Assembly: GCA_024398965.1 (NCBI GenBank)
Contig: JAKSIF010000003.1
Coordinates: 62,001-126,000 of the forward strand
Length of the DNA: 64,000 nucleotides
Source of the DNA: Fibrobacter sp.
GTDB taxonomy: Bacteria; Fibrobacterota; Fibrobacteria; Fibrobacterales; Fibrobacteraceae
Direction: 5' to 3'
A model generated the notes under the pieces. The model saw only the letters and a program-made list of their open reading frames with translations. It had not been told where the DNA came from and ran no database searches. Shown here one piece after another: positions 31,056-40,201 of the stretch (the first letter of the stretch is position 1; each line of letters opens with the position of its first letter). The translations under genes and the position numbers were made by a program.

Positions 31056-31457
31056 ATACCATACCTCATGGTAACGTGAATAAAAAATTTACATGCCTAA
31101 TCTATGAAATTTTTTACAAAAAGGTTGATTTTTTTCAAAAAAAACGAAAATGTTGTTAAATATTGTTTAAAAACCTATTTGTTTGGTAGGAATTGTATGC
31201 CGGAGAACAGGACGTCCTTTGTCCAAGAATTGTTACCAGTGGAAAATTCTTTGTTCGGAGGGTTGGGGCGTTGACCAAAAGGGAACCATACTGCACGGGG
31301 TGGTTTGACCTGTTGAATTATCACATTCTCAAAAAAAATTCCTAACGATGCCTTTAAAATTTTATACATTTTCATCGTTCGAAATTCTCGAAAGGGCGAG
31401 TTGTGCGCGAACCTCGTGTTCAGGTCGCCTTAACATTAACCAAATAGGAGCTAAATA
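31056..31457 (+). promoter_or_regulatory. divergent glgC/pckG promoter region and pckG leader
   Basis: No gene is supported in these 402 bases. The left half is A/T-tract rich (glgC promoter side). A likely -10 for pckG is TATACAT near 31361, followed by CGTTCGAAATTCTCGAAAG (31376-31394), similar to the block before gdhA, a GC-rich leader with GGGCGAG and CGAACCTCG, and AGGAG before ATG. Confidence 0.4.
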
Positions 31458-33320
31458 ATGTCTCTTACTCTGAACGACATCAAGCACCCGAAGATCAAGG
31501 CTTGGGTTGAAGAAGTTATCGCAATGTGCGAACCGGACAACGTTGTTGTTGCTGACGGTTCCGTTGAAGAATACAACACTCTTATGCAGAAGTGCGTTGA
31601 CGCAGGTCTCGCTACTAAGCTCGCTAAGAAGGAAAACTGCTACCTGTTCCGTTCTCTCCCGTCTGACGTGGCTCGTGTTGAATCCCGTACCTTCATCTCC
31701 TCCGTTAAGGAAGAAGACGCAGGTCCGACCAACCACTGGATTGACCCGGTTGAACTGAAGAAGACCATGTCCGGTCTCTACAAGGGTTGTATGCACGGCC
31801 GTACCATGTACGTGATTCCGTTCTGCATGGGCCCCCTCGGTTCTGCAATCTCCAAGAACGGTATCGAAATCACTGACTCCGAATACGTCGTTCTCAACAT
31901 GGACATCATGACCCGCGCTGGCAAGAAGGTTCTCGATATCTTCAATGCTGACCCGAACGCTGACTTCGTTCCGTGCCTCCACTCCGTTGGTAAGCCGCTC
32001 AACAACGGCGAAAAGGACAACGGTGTCTGGCCCTGCGCTGACGTTGAATTCAAGTACATCTCCCAGTTCCCGGAAGAACACCTCGTGTGGTCCTACGGTT
32101 CTGGCTACGGTGGAAACGCTCTCCTCGGCAAGAAGTGCTTCGCTCTCCGTATCGCTACCGTTCTCGCTCGCGACGAAGGCTGGCTCGCTGAACACATGCT
32201 CATCCTCAAGCTCACCAACCCGAAGGGCGAAGTTAAGTACGTAACTGGCGCATTCCCGTCTGCTTGCGGTAAGACCAACCTCGCTATGCTCATCCCGACT
32301 ATCCCGGGCTGGAAGGTCGAAACCATCGGTGACGATATTGCATGGATGAAGTTTGGTGCTGATGGCCGTCTCTACGCTATCAACCCTGAAGCTGGCTTCT
32401 TCGGCGTTGCTCCGGGCACCTCCGCAGAATCCAACAAGAACGCTCTTATCTCTGCTGAAAAGAACACCATCTACACCAACTGCGCTCTCACTGAAGATGG
32501 CGACGTATGGTGGGAAGGCATTGGCTATCCTGCAACTGGCAAGCTGGTTGACTGGAAGGGCAATACCCGTGACGCTCTCCCCAAGGACAAGGCTCCTAAG
32601 GGCGAAGAAATGGCTCACCCCAATGCTCGCTTCACTGCTCCGGCATATCAGTGCCCCTGCATTGCTGCTGAATGGGAAGATCCTGCAGGCGTTCCTATCT
32701 CCGCAATCCTCTTCGGTGGCCGTCGTCCGTCCACCATTCCTCTGGTTCACCAGTCCCTGAGCTGGAACCACGGCGTGTTCCTCGGCTCCATCGTTGGTTC
32801 CGAAATCACCGCTGCTTCCACCATTAACGCTGCTGAAGTCGGTAAGATCCGTCGCGACCCGTTCGCAATCCTCCCGTTCTGCGGCTACAACATGGGTGAC
32901 TACTTCAAGCACTGGATCGAAATCGGTAAGAAGTCTACCGAAGACAAGCTCCCGAAGATCTTCTACGTCAACTGGTTCCGTAAGGACGCTGACAACGCTG
33001 AACTCCCGGGTGGCTTCATGTGGCCGGGTTACGGCGACAACAGCCGCGTCCTCGCTTGGATCTTCGACCGTTGCAACGGCGTTGACAATGCTAAGGAAAC
33101 CCCGATTGGTCTCATGCCGGCAGACGGCGCCCTCAATACTGAAGGCCTCGCTGAATGCTACAAGAAGACCCTCCCGGCTATCACTTCCGTTGATGTTGAA
33201 GGCTGGAAGAAGGAACTCGCTGACGTTAAGGAAAATCACTATCCGAAGTTCGGCGCTCACCTTCCGAAGGAACTGAACGACATCATCGACATGATTCAGG
33301 ATCGTCTGAACAAAGCTTAA
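31458..33320 (+). CDS. pckG: phosphoenolpyruvate carboxykinase (GTP)
   Basis: 620 residues of the GTP-dependent class. The P-loop FPSACGKTN, the reactive-Cys site within it, and FWPGYGDN-like [11 protein letters not shown] with NWFRK are clear. In Fibrobacter PEPCK runs toward oxaloacetate, fixing CO2 on the way to succinate while saving GTP. Codon use is among the most biased in the window, so expression is high. AGGAG lies before the ATG. A repeat element and terminator follow. Confidence 0.97.
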   Translation: MSLTLNDIKHPKIKAWVEEVIAMCEPDNVVVADGSVEEYNTLMQKCVDAGLATKLAKKENCYLFRSLPSDVARVESRTFISSVKEEDAGPTNHWIDPVELKKTMSGLYKGCMHGRTMYVIPFCMGPLGSAISKNGIEITDSEYVVLNMDIMTRAGKKVLDIFNADPNADFVPCLHSVGKPLNNGEKDNGVWPCADVEFKYISQFPEEHLVWSYGSGYGGNALLGKKCFALRIATVLARDEGWLAEHMLILKLTNPKGEVKYVTGAFPSACGKTNLAMLIPTIPGWKVETIGDDIAWMKFGADGRLYAINPEAGFFGVAPGTSAESNKNALISAEKNTIYTNCALTEDGDVWWEGIGYPATGKLVDWKGNTRDALPKDKAPKGEEMAHPNARFTAPAYQCPCIAAEWEDPAGVPISAILFGGRRPSTIPLVHQSLSWNHGVFLGSIVGSEITAASTINAAEVGKIRRDPFAILPFCGYNMGDYFKHWIEIGKKSTEDKLPKIFYVNWFRKDADNAELPGGFMWPGYGDNSRVLAWIFDRCNGVDNAKETPIGLMPADGALNTEGLAECYKKTLPAITSVDVEGWKKELADVKENHYPKFGAHLPKELNDIIDMIQDRLNKA

Positions 33321-33321
33321 T

Positions 33322-33405
33322 AAGGCGAGCGAAGCGAAAACAAACTAGTTTGTTTTCATTTCCGAGCCGACAAGCTTGCGCTGCGTAGCAGCGCCAGGCA
33401 TAAAA
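33322..33405 (+). repeat. two-hairpin 3' element, copy 2 (after pckG)
   Basis: Directly after the pckG stop: AAGGCGAGCGAAGCGA, hairpin GAAAACAAAC / GTTTGTTTTC (33335-33356), ATTTCCGAGCCG, hairpin GCGCTG-CGTAG-CAGCGC (33378-33394; 'CGTAG' loop shared by all copies), then CCAGGCATAAA. Confidence 0.75.
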
Positions 33406-33412
33406 GCTTAAA

Positions 33413-33448
33413 GGAACCTCTGCGGACCTCCGCAGGGGTTTCTTTTTA
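33413..33448 (+). terminator. intrinsic terminator of pckG
   Basis: AACCTCTGCGG / CCGCAGGGGTT hairpin with ACCT loop, followed by TCTTTTT. Confidence 0.88.
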
Positions 33449-33477
33449 TCTTGAATTTTTTGCCAAAATTTCTATCT

Positions 33478-33606
33478 ATGGTGCCGAAAACAACGCGTTT
33501 CCTTGTTGGAGTAAGTCCAGTTGTCCACAATCCGCAATAGCGGGGAAGGCTAGAACGCGCATTCGAGTGAAGCGCGCGGCTGGACCGGGCGCTTGTTGTT
33601 TTTTAA
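33478..33606 (+). ncRNA. structured RNA leader, cobalamin-riboswitch-like
   Basis: Between the pckG terminator and the MFS gene. Outer arms AAAACAAC-GCG (33487) and CGC-TTGTTGTTTT (33591) enclose a second helix GTCCAG / CTGGAC (33515, 33580) and two local hairpins, CCGC-AATA-GCGG (33532-33543) and GCGC...GCGC (33557-33577). GGTGCC at 33480, GGAGTAAGTCC, CCGCAATAG, GGGGAAGGC and GGACCGGGC recall the order of conserved pieces in cobalamin riboswitches, but the GCCACTG box is not seen. The outer helix ends in a T run next to the ribosome site AAGG. It is probably a cis-regulatory RNA; the ligand is not settled. Confidence 0.45.
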
Positions 33607-33618
33607 GGTGTATACATC

Positions 33619-34794
33619 GTGAGTTCCAAGTCCAAATTCACGTTCTTGATGTTCCTTCTGGGAATGCTTTCTGCCTTCGGGCCCTTCGTTACAGACCTCT
33701 ACCTGCCGGCTCTGCCTAACTTGGCGGAATATTTTATGGCGACGCCCTCGGCATCCCAGCTGAGTTTAACCATGAGTATGCTGGGCTTGAGTATTGGCCA
33801 GCTGTTCATCGGCCCGCTGAGCGACAAGTACGGCCGTAAGCGCCTGCTGGTGATTTGCCTTGTGCTGTTTGTAATAAGCACCATGGCCTGCATAGTTTCT
33901 CCGGACATGGCTGTCTTTAATGCTTGCCGATTGATTCAAGGTCTTGCTGCTTCCGGCGGTATTGTGATTGCTCGTTCCGTTTCTGCGGATTCTTATCGTG
34001 GCCCGGTGCTCACTAAGTTCCTGGCCATGGTTAGTGCCGTGAATGGGGTAGCCCCTATTGCGGCTCCCGTGCTGGGAGGTTTCTTGTTGAATTTCATGAG
34101 CTGGAAGGGAACCTTTGCGGTCTTGCTCCTCTATGGCTTTGTTCTGCTGTTCATGGCGGGCAAGTTCCAGGAATCTCTGCCCAAACATCGCCGCAGCGAC
34201 AAGTCAATTCTTGCGAACTTTAGCTTGTATGTAAAGGTGTTCCGCAACGGCGAATTCGTTCGCTTCTTTGCAGTATGTACCGCTTCCATGATTGTGCTGT
34301 TCGGCTACATTGCCGCATCGCCTTTTATTTTCCAGAAACTGTATGGCCTGAGTCCCATGGGCTTTAGCTTCTGCTTCGCGATGATTGCCTTCTGTACTGC
34401 CGTAGGCTGCGCAACTTCTGGTAAAATCGGAAACGATCGAAAGGCTATCAAGATTGCGGGCATTGGCGTTTTCATTGCTTCTCTTGCAGTAGCGGCTTGC
34501 CTTTTGACTCACGCACCGCTGCCCTTGCTCCAGCTTAGCTTTATGGCGACCACATTCATGTTCGGCTTGATGCAGCCCCCGGCCAGCGCATTGGCCTTGA
34601 ATGCCGAACGCAAGAATGCAGGCACGGCTTCTGCTGCCATGGGTGCCGCAGGTTTTCTGATGGGCGGTATTGCTTCGCCTATTGTTGGTGTTGGAGACAT
34701 TGCTGTAAGCGCTTCCATCATGCTGGTTACGGGTGGATTCCTGACCATGGTCTTTATGATCATCGCCAAGGCAAAGATGCCCAAGGCCCGATAG
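33619..34794 (+). CDS. Bcr/CflA-type MFS drug/proton antiporter
   Basis: 391 residues with 12 membrane helices. The loop motif GPLSDKYGRKRLL and TDLYLPALPNLA, typical of DHA1 Bcr/CflA exporters, are present. GTG start at 33619 with AAGGTG upstream. A structured RNA leader precedes it, which suggests that expression responds to a small molecule that the pump may carry or that relates to it. Confidence 0.87.
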   Translation: MSSKSKFTFLMFLLGMLSAFGPFVTDLYLPALPNLAEYFMATPSASQLSLTMSMLGLSIGQLFIGPLSDKYGRKRLLVICLVLFVISTMACIVSPDMAVFNACRLIQGLAASGGIVIARSVSADSYRGPVLTKFLAMVSAVNGVAPIAAPVLGGFLLNFMSWKGTFAVLLLYGFVLLFMAGKFQESLPKHRRSDKSILANFSLYVKVFRNGEFVRFFAVCTASMIVLFGYIAASPFIFQKLYGLSPMGFSFCFAMIAFCTAVGCATSGKIGNDRKAIKIAGIGVFIASLAVAACLLTHAPLPLLQLSFMATTFMFGLMQPPASALALNAERKNAGTASAAMGAAGFLMGGIASPIVGVGDIAVSASIMLVTGGFLTMVFMIIAKAKMPKAR

Positions 34795-34830
34795 ATGGTT
34801 TTAAATCTGTAAAATTTGAATGCTTATGTA

Positions 34831-34862
34831 AAGCGCTCGGAAAAGATCCGGGCGTTTTTTAA
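34831..34862 (+). terminator. intrinsic terminator of the MFS gene
   Basis: CGCTCGG / CCGGGCG hairpin with following six T. Confidence 0.8.
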
Positions 34863-34913
34863 TCTAGTGGAAGTTCAAGAATACAACGTGTTCTTTGTGT
34901 GCTTTTATCCATC

Positions 34914-34948
34914 AAAAAAGAGCCTGGTATGAACCAGACTCTTTTTAA
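34914..34948. terminator. bidirectional terminator
   Basis: AAAAAGAGCCTGGT / ACCAGACTCTTTTT hairpin between the convergent MFS and outer-membrane protein genes. Confidence 0.85.
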
Positions 34949-34998
34949 AGTAGATGTATGTAACCGTTGTTTTTTAAGCCAAGCGGTTTATACGTCTA

Positions 34999-36441
34999 TT
35001 AGTTGATGCGTCCAACCAGGTTGCCAGACAGCATGTAGTCCTTGGTAGAACCGTAGCTGTGGAAGCCAGCAGACAGGCTGAAGCGGTCGGTGAAGGACTT
35101 TTCGATGTAGAATGCACCGAGAACGTCCTTGACGTGCTTCTGGTTAGCGGAAACGCCGAATTCCTTGTGGTCGGCACGATCACCAACGTATTCAGCTTCG
35201 AGGATGATACGGTCTACAACTGGAGTGTAGAAGGCGATACCACCAGTCAGAGGAATAACCAGGTCGTCGGCCAGGTCCATGAGGGCTGCTTCTGCGAAGA
35301 TGTCGAACTTGCTGTCGATTACCGGCAGGTTAGCCTTCAAGGAAGCGTTGTGCTTGATGTCTGCGTCGGAGTCGTAGATGACATCGAACAGGTTGCTGCG
35401 GTAAGCAAGCTGGACCTTCAGCTTGGAGAGGCCTTCGAGACCGTGGAAGTTGAAGGCGGCGCGGATGTCGCCCTTGTCCAGGTTCTGGGAACCGCTAATG
35501 AGAGACAGGTAGAAATCCATGTTGTCGGTCGGAGTGAAACCGAACTGCAACTGGTTTTCCGGAGCCTGGGTAGAGAGGAAGCCGTTCAGGTAACCGTCGA
35601 TGTAGCCACCGAAGTAGTCACCGCTCTTGTCGGTATTGTCCCAACGACCCACCTTGAAGGTGAAGTAGTCGGTGCCCTGCATTGCCCATGCTTCGTCCAG
35701 AGAGAAGTAATCGGCTGCAGACTTGTCTGCATCGTTACGGATAGCTTCCTTCTTGACCTTCTTGTTTTCGTAGTCGCCGGTCTGGAGGTCGCCGGGGTAG
35801 AAGGCTACGCCAATCTTACCCTTGAAGTCGTCGGTTTCGGCGAGAACTGCGAAGTTTGCTTCGCCGTTCCAGGTTTCGAAGTTGTCGCCAAGTTCGTCGT
35901 CTTCGCTGGTCCAGAATACCTTGCCTGCTTCAAGTTCGAAGTCGGCGTTGATGTCGAAGTTGATCTGGTTGACAGTCATCACTGCGTTTTCGATCATCTT
36001 CTTTTTCTTGCGCTTCTTCTTGGGCTTTGCAACCGGTTCTGCTGCTGCTTCAGCAGCGGGAACGGGCTCTTCTGCAGCTGCAACTTCTGTTGCTGCAGGT
36101 TCGGCAGCGGGTGCTGCTTCGGCAGGAGCTTCTGCAGCCTGTGCAGGGGCGGCCTGTTCAGCAGCGGGTGCTGCTTCGGCAGGAGCTTCTGCAGCCTGTG
36201 CAGGAGCGGCCTGTTCTGCGACAGGAGCGGCTTCTGCTGCGGGAGCTTCTGCAGCCTGTGCGGGAGCAGCCTGTTCGGCAGCGGGAGCGGCTTCGGTTGC
36301 CGGTGCGGCAGCGGGGGCCTGTGCGGCTTCTGCTGCGGGAGCGGGAGCAGCGGCCTGTGCGGGGGCTGCTGCGGGGGCTGCTTCAGGTGCAGCGTAAACT
36401 GCTGCAGCCATGATGCAGGAGGCAAGGAACATTTTCTTCAT
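34999..36441 (-). CDS. outer-membrane beta-barrel protein with long Ala/Pro repeat region
   Basis: 480 residues. Signal peptide (MKKMFLASCIMAAAVYA), then about 120 residues of Ala/Pro/Glu/Gln repeats built on a 19-residue unit (AAPAAEQAAPAQAAEAPAE), a basic patch (KPKKKRKKKK) and a 310-residue domain of amphipathic beta strands that reads as a porin-like barrel. The repeat may span the periplasm and the basic patch may touch peptidoglycan or the membrane. No named family is recognised. Confidence 0.7.
   Translation of the reverse strand: MKKMFLASCIMAAAVYAAPEAAPAAAPAQAAAPAPAAEAAQAPAAAPATEAAPAAEQAAPAQAAEAPAAEAAPVAEQAAPAQAAEAPAEAAPAAEQAAPAQAAEAPAEAAPAAEPAATEVAAAEEPVPAAEAAAEPVAKPKKKRKKKKMIENAVMTVNQINFDINADFELEAGKVFWTSEDDELGDNFETWNGEANFAVLAETDDFKGKIGVAFYPGDLQTGDYENKKVKKEAIRNDADKSAADYFSLDEAWAMQGTDYFTFKVGRWDNTDKSGDYFGGYIDGYLNGFLSTQAPENQLQFGFTPTDNMDFYLSLISGSQNLDKGDIRAAFNFHGLEGLSKLKVQLAYRSNLFDVIYDSDADIKHNASLKANLPVIDSKFDIFAEAALMDLADDLVIPLTGGIAFYTPVVDRIILEAEYVGDRADHKEFGVSANQKHVKDVLGAFYIEKSFTDRFSLSAGFHSYGSTKDYMLSGNLVGRIN
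36090..36290 (-). repeat. coding tandem repeat, 57-base unit
   Basis: Two near-identical 57-base units with flanking partial units encode the 19-residue Ala/Pro repeat of the outer-membrane protein; copy number could change by slippage or recombination. Confidence 0.7.
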
Positions 36442-36561
36442 ATTAGGGAACTCCTTTCACTAATTCCACGGTATAAGTTTAGTAAAAAAATCTTTCATCT
36501 AGTGTTTTTACTTTTGTTTTCCATATAAAAAGCTAACTTTAGGGGCCAGAGAGGTTTTATT

Positions 36562-37638
36562 TTGAAGAAAATTCTGTTTTTTGCGCTTTTTGTCTTGGTT
36601 AGTATCGCCCTTGCACAGGATAATCTTTACGTTTACAAGAAGAATGGTTCCAAGGTCGACGAATCTGCTCCTGCAGGAGCCTTGACCATGACAGACTGGA
36701 TCAAGGAACTGCCCATTCCCAAGGACTCCGTAGAAAAGGTTACCTACGTCAAGGAACGCGTCGAGGTTAAGGATAAAAAGGGTAGGGTGATCAAGGACAA
36801 GAAGGGCAAGCCCAAGACTAAGCTTCAGAAGAAAAAGAAGGTTATCTGGGAAGTTTCTGAACCTAAGGAACCACCCAGGTTTGTTCCCATTGATTGTAAG
36901 TACGGAAACATGTGGGTTAAGCGTGCCGACCTGGCCCGTTTCCAGCAGGCTTCTGCTGATATTAGCGGCGAATATGCCTCCGCCTCTGGAAGTGTGTTCC
37001 TCAAGAAGTCTCCCACCAATCCCCGATTGTTTACTGTTATCATTCAGAACGGTCCCTTTGGAAACCGTGCGGAACTCGAAGCAAGTAATATCGAGCTCCG
37101 TGAGGCTAACGGTCATGGCCGCATGACCTATACCGAGGATGGTTGTACTGTCGATATCGCCGTGGCCAACCGCCGTGTTCAGGTTGCTCAGCGTGGTTGC
37201 TCCGAATACAATTCGGGCAGCTTCAAGCTTGAAGGCGAATACAGCAATTTCAAGGGAAATCGTCGCGTTGTTGAAAACTTCAACCTGCCGGAACAGTCCT
37301 TCACCTACAAAAAGTTCAAGTGGTGCGACAGCGGCTTTGACTCCTGTAAGGAGGAAAAGGACGAAAATGGCAAGGTAACCATCACTTGGAGTAAGGGTGG
37401 AAACGGTTTTATCGAACGTAAGGCCGGCGATGAGGTTCACACCTACCGTCCCTTTGAACATGTGATTCCCCATAAGCGAGACTTCTACAAGGGTGAAAAG
37501 CCCATGGCCATCAAGACCAAGCGCACCGATATCAGTGGTGAATGGTGGATCTGGTATTTCTATCCGCAGGCTGAACGATTCAGGATGGTTCGCGCAGGCA
37601 TGCGTGAAGACATTGCCCAGATGGAAATCTACGAGTAA
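36562..37638 (+). CDS. exported protein of unknown function
   Basis: 358 residues. TTG start (TTGAAGAAAATT) with GAGAGG 7 bases upstream gives a signal peptide (MKKILFFALFVLVSIALAQ). Then a Lys-rich segment (about 65-95: DKKGRVIKDKKGKPKTK) and a beta-rich region with paired Cys (DGCTVDIAV, QRGCSEY, WCDSGFDSC). It is probably a periplasmic or surface protein. No family recognised. A PIN-domain gene follows after 17 bases. Confidence 0.7.
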   Translation: MKKILFFALFVLVSIALAQDNLYVYKKNGSKVDESAPAGALTMTDWIKELPIPKDSVEKVTYVKERVEVKDKKGRVIKDKKGKPKTKLQKKKKVIWEVSEPKEPPRFVPIDCKYGNMWVKRADLARFQQASADISGEYASASGSVFLKKSPTNPRLFTVIIQNGPFGNRAELEASNIELREANGHGRMTYTEDGCTVDIAVANRRVQVAQRGCSEYNSGSFKLEGEYSNFKGNRRVVENFNLPEQSFTYKKFKWCDSGFDSCKEEKDENGKVTITWSKGGNGFIERKAGDEVHTYRPFEHVIPHKRDFYKGEKPMAIKTKRTDISGEWWIWYFYPQAERFRMVRAGMREDIAQMEIYE

Positions 37639-37655
37639 CTCTTTTACTGCAGTTT

Positions 37656-38108
37656 ATGAACAAGTCCGTTGAACAGTCCCGCATTTTATTCCTGGATACA
37701 GGTGCTATTGTGCGTCTCTTGCAGATGAACCCGGACTACTATCCGGTGGTTTCCTCTGTGTTGGACTACGCCTACGAAAAAAACATTACGGTTCTTACAT
37801 CTGCTGTTACTTTGTTTGAAATCTCCCGCAGGGCCTGTGTGGCGGGGGAGGGGGTTCTCGCTCGCCAGTACCGTGAGTTTTTTGAGAATTCCAGAAACGT
37901 AAAGCTTTGTGAGGTTAACGGAGAAATTGCGGTGAAGGCTGCTGAACTTTTCGCCGCCGCCGCCCGTACCAATCATAAACTGACTGAAGCCGAAGCCCAG
38001 CGCCTGGCTACCGCCTATGTGAATGGCGCTGATTGTATCCTAACGGAAAATGCGAACTTTGCAAATGCAACGGACATACCTGTGGTAACCTTGGACGAAG
38101 TCCTTTAA
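37656..38108 (+). CDS. PIN-domain protein (VapC-like), no antitoxin seen
   Basis: 150 residues with the PIN acidic residues: LFLDTGAI (first Asp), TLFEISRRA (Glu) and ADCILTENANF (later Asp/Glu). PIN proteins are Mg-dependent RNases, usually toxins paired with a small upstream antitoxin. Here the upstream gene is a large exported protein and no antitoxin frame is visible, so it is an orphan or a housekeeping PIN nuclease. Confidence 0.82.
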   Translation: MNKSVEQSRILFLDTGAIVRLLQMNPDYYPVVSSVLDYAYEKNITVLTSAVTLFEISRRACVAGEGVLARQYREFFENSRNVKLCEVNGEIAVKAAELFAAAARTNHKLTEAEAQRLATAYVNGADCILTENANFANATDIPVVTLDEVL

Positions 38109-38133
38109 AGTTTCGTTTATAGACGTAAATTTA

Positions 38134-38167
38134 GTGAGCCCGAACCCATCTAGGTTTGGGCTTTTTC
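38134..38167 (+). terminator. intrinsic terminator before gatB
   Basis: AGCCCGAACC / GGTTTGGGCT hairpin followed by TTTTCT. Confidence 0.82.
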
Positions 38168-38201
38168 TATCTTTGGATTGTATAAATTTATTGGAGCTAA
38201 T

Positions 38202-39656
38202 ATGCCTAATTACTCTACCGTTATCGGTCTCGAAATCCATTGCCAGCTCGCTACCAAGACTAAGATGTTCTGCGGTTGCGAAATTGAAGTGAACACCAGC
38301 CCCAACAAGCACGTTTGCCCGGTTTGCCTCGGTATGCCCGGTGCCATGCCTGTTCCCAACAAGAAGGCTGTGGAATATGCAATCCGCCTGGGTCTCGCTC
38401 TCAACTGCGAAATCGACCTGAACGCCATGTGGACCCGTAAGAACTATTTCTACCCGGACCTTCCCAAGGGTTATCAGATTACCCAGACTGGCGGTCTTCC
38501 GGTTTATGACCACCCGATCTGCAAGAACGGCTGGCTTGAAATCATCAAGGCCGACGGTACCAAGAAGCGCGTGGGCATTACCCGTATCCACATGGAAGAA
38601 GACGCCGGTAAGCTGATCCACGACATGAGCCCCACCGACTCTCACTTCGACGCAAACCGTTGCGGCACCCCGCTTTGCGAAATCGTCACGGAACCGGACA
38701 TCCGTAGCCCGGAAGAAGCCGTTCTGGTTCTCAAGAAGATCAAGCAGACTCTTGAATACACCCGCGTCTCCAACGCCAACATGGAAAACGGCAACATGCG
38801 CTGCGACGGTAACATTTCCCTGCGCGCTTCCGAAGACGCTCCTTTCGGCACCCGTGCAGAAATCAAGAACCTGAACAGCTTCACCAACCTTGAAAAGGCT
38901 TTGAACGCCGAATACTACCTGCAGTCCGCTACTCTGGACGCTGGCAAGGAAGTGGAACAGTGTACCAAGCGTTACGACCCCAACGCCGACAAGACTATCG
39001 TCATCCGCAGTAAGGAAGACGCTCACGACTATAAGTACTTCCCGGAACCGGACATGGTACGTCTTGTTACCGATCCTGCCTTCGTGGAAGAAATCCGCCG
39101 CACCCTTCCGGAACTGCCGGATGCCCGTCGCGCCCGCTTCATGAACGACCTCGGCGTGTCCGAATACGACGCCCAGGTGCTTACCGACGACCGCGACATC
39201 AGCGACTGGTTCGATACCGCTTCCAAGAACTGCAAGAACGGCAAGGTCCTGGCCAACTGGGTCATCACCGAACTCCTCGCTAAGATGAAGGACCTGGAAG
39301 GCGGCCTCGCCGACTTGAAGATCAAGCCGGAACAGCTCTGCGCCCTGGTGAACCTCATCGAAGACAAGACCATCAACGGTAAGATTGCAAAGACCGTGTT
39401 TGCCGACATGTTCGAAACCGGCAAGGATCCTGCAGATATCGTTAAGGAAAAGGGCCTGGTCCAGGTGGCTGACACTGGCGCTATCGAAGCTATCGTTCGC
39501 GAAGTCTGTGCCGCAAACGCTGCCCAGTTCGCAGAATTCAAGGCCGGTAAGGTTGCTCTGAAGGGCTTCCTTGTGGGTATGACCATGCGCAAGTCCGGTG
39601 GCAAGGCTAACCCGGCTATGGTCAACGAAATTCTCGACAAGCTGGCTCAGGAATAA
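38202..39656 (+). CDS. gatB: Asp/Glu-tRNA amidotransferase subunit B
   Basis: 484 residues. VIGLEIHCQLATKTKMFCGC, CPVCLGMPGAMPVPN and RIHMEEDAGKL are GatB signatures; the C-terminal half has the tRNA-binding helical and YqeY-like tail domains. With GatA and GatC (not in the window) it amidates Glu-tRNA(Gln) or Asp-tRNA(Asn). ATG at 38202 follows GGAG; the upstream in-frame start at 38178 lies before the ribosome site. Confidence 0.97.
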   Translation: MPNYSTVIGLEIHCQLATKTKMFCGCEIEVNTSPNKHVCPVCLGMPGAMPVPNKKAVEYAIRLGLALNCEIDLNAMWTRKNYFYPDLPKGYQITQTGGLPVYDHPICKNGWLEIIKADGTKKRVGITRIHMEEDAGKLIHDMSPTDSHFDANRCGTPLCEIVTEPDIRSPEEAVLVLKKIKQTLEYTRVSNANMENGNMRCDGNISLRASEDAPFGTRAEIKNLNSFTNLEKALNAEYYLQSATLDAGKEVEQCTKRYDPNADKTIVIRSKEDAHDYKYFPEPDMVRLVTDPAFVEEIRRTLPELPDARRARFMNDLGVSEYDAQVLTDDRDISDWFDTASKNCKNGKVLANWVITELLAKMKDLEGGLADLKIKPEQLCALVNLIEDKTINGKIAKTVFADMFETGKDPADIVKEKGLVQVADTGAIEAIVREVCAANAAQFAEFKAGKVALKGFLVGMTMRKSGGKANPAMVNEILDKLAQE

Positions 39657-39659
39657 ACG

Positions 39660-39718
39660 CGGTTAGATTGCCATCCCGGATCTAGTCCGGGACAGGCGTC
39701 GCTCTTCGCAATGACACG
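39660..39718. repeat. REP-like palindromic element
   Basis: The segment runs AGATTGCCATCCCGGA, a loop, TCCGGGACAGGCGTCG, CTCTTCGCAATGACA. Its reverse complement begins TGTCATTGCGAAGAGCGACG and ends GGCAATCT, a dispersed-repeat type found in many bacterial genomes. It overlaps the start codon of the following small gene. Confidence 0.65.
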
Positions 39719-40043
39719 GAATCATGCTCTCGGTATTTTCGTTTTTGCAATCGTCTGCGTCGTACTGACGCCGGCGGTTTCAAGTGCCGCGGACAAGCTG
39801 GACCAGTATGATTCCGCTTATGTCAGTACGTTGAACATGAGTGACGAGGAAATTGCAGAACTTTACGGCATTGATTCCACCAAGCTTAACGCGGGCCCCA
39901 CGCTCCAGGAATTGAACGAAGAAAACCCCAGCTATATCAAGCGCGAGTACAATCATCGTCAGCAGGTTATAGTAGGTGGTGTGGTGATGCTCTGTGTTGC
40001 GCTTGCAATGGTGTTGATGAACAATTATAACCCTTCGCGCTGA
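39711..40043 (+). CDS. small membrane-anchored protein of unknown function
   Basis: 110 residues with an N-terminal signal (LGIFVFAIVCVVLTPAVSSAA), a polar acidic middle and one C-terminal membrane helix (QVIVGGVVMLCVALAMVLM). The predicted ATG lies inside a REP-like repeat and lacks a clear ribosome site, so the true start may differ. It is the last host gene before the integrase. Confidence 0.55.
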   Translation: MTRNHALGIFVFAIVCVVLTPAVSSAADKLDQYDSAYVSTLNMSDEEIAELYGIDSTKLNAGPTLQELNEENPSYIKREYNHRQQVIVGGVVMLCVALAMVLMNNYNPSR

Positions 40044-40201
40044 CAGAAACCTACATAAACTCAAAAACGCCTAAATTGAACGAAAAACGGCGATTTTTAA
40101 AAAATCGCCTCTTTCAATTTTGCTTTTGTAGTGTTACTTTTGGACTGAAACCGTCACTCGAGCGTCACTTGACTGGCACCCGAGGATCGCCGGGGAGGTC
40201 T
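40044..40201. other. putative left prophage junction
   Basis: The region between the last host gene and the integrase. It holds a hairpin GGCGATTTTT / AAAAATCGCC (40090-40111) and no tRNA. The attachment core cannot be defined because the right end lies beyond the window. GGGGAGG before 40202 serves the integrase. Confidence 0.4.

Noticed and set aside
31362-33260. 632-residue open frame opposite pckG
   Set aside because: Antisense shadow caused by strong codon bias; pckG motifs are unmistakable on the other strand.
36090-36290. Tandem repeats as a CRISPR array
   Set aside because: Repeats are coding, contiguous without spacers and preserve the reading frame.
35059-36528. 489-residue Cys/Gly-rich frame opposite the Ala/Pro-rich protein
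   Set aside because: The Cys/Gly repeats are the reverse reading of Ala/Pro codons; the leftward frame has a signal peptide and barrel.
37656-38108. PIN protein as a full toxin-antitoxin system
   Set aside because: No antitoxin frame upstream or downstream; only the PIN gene is supported.
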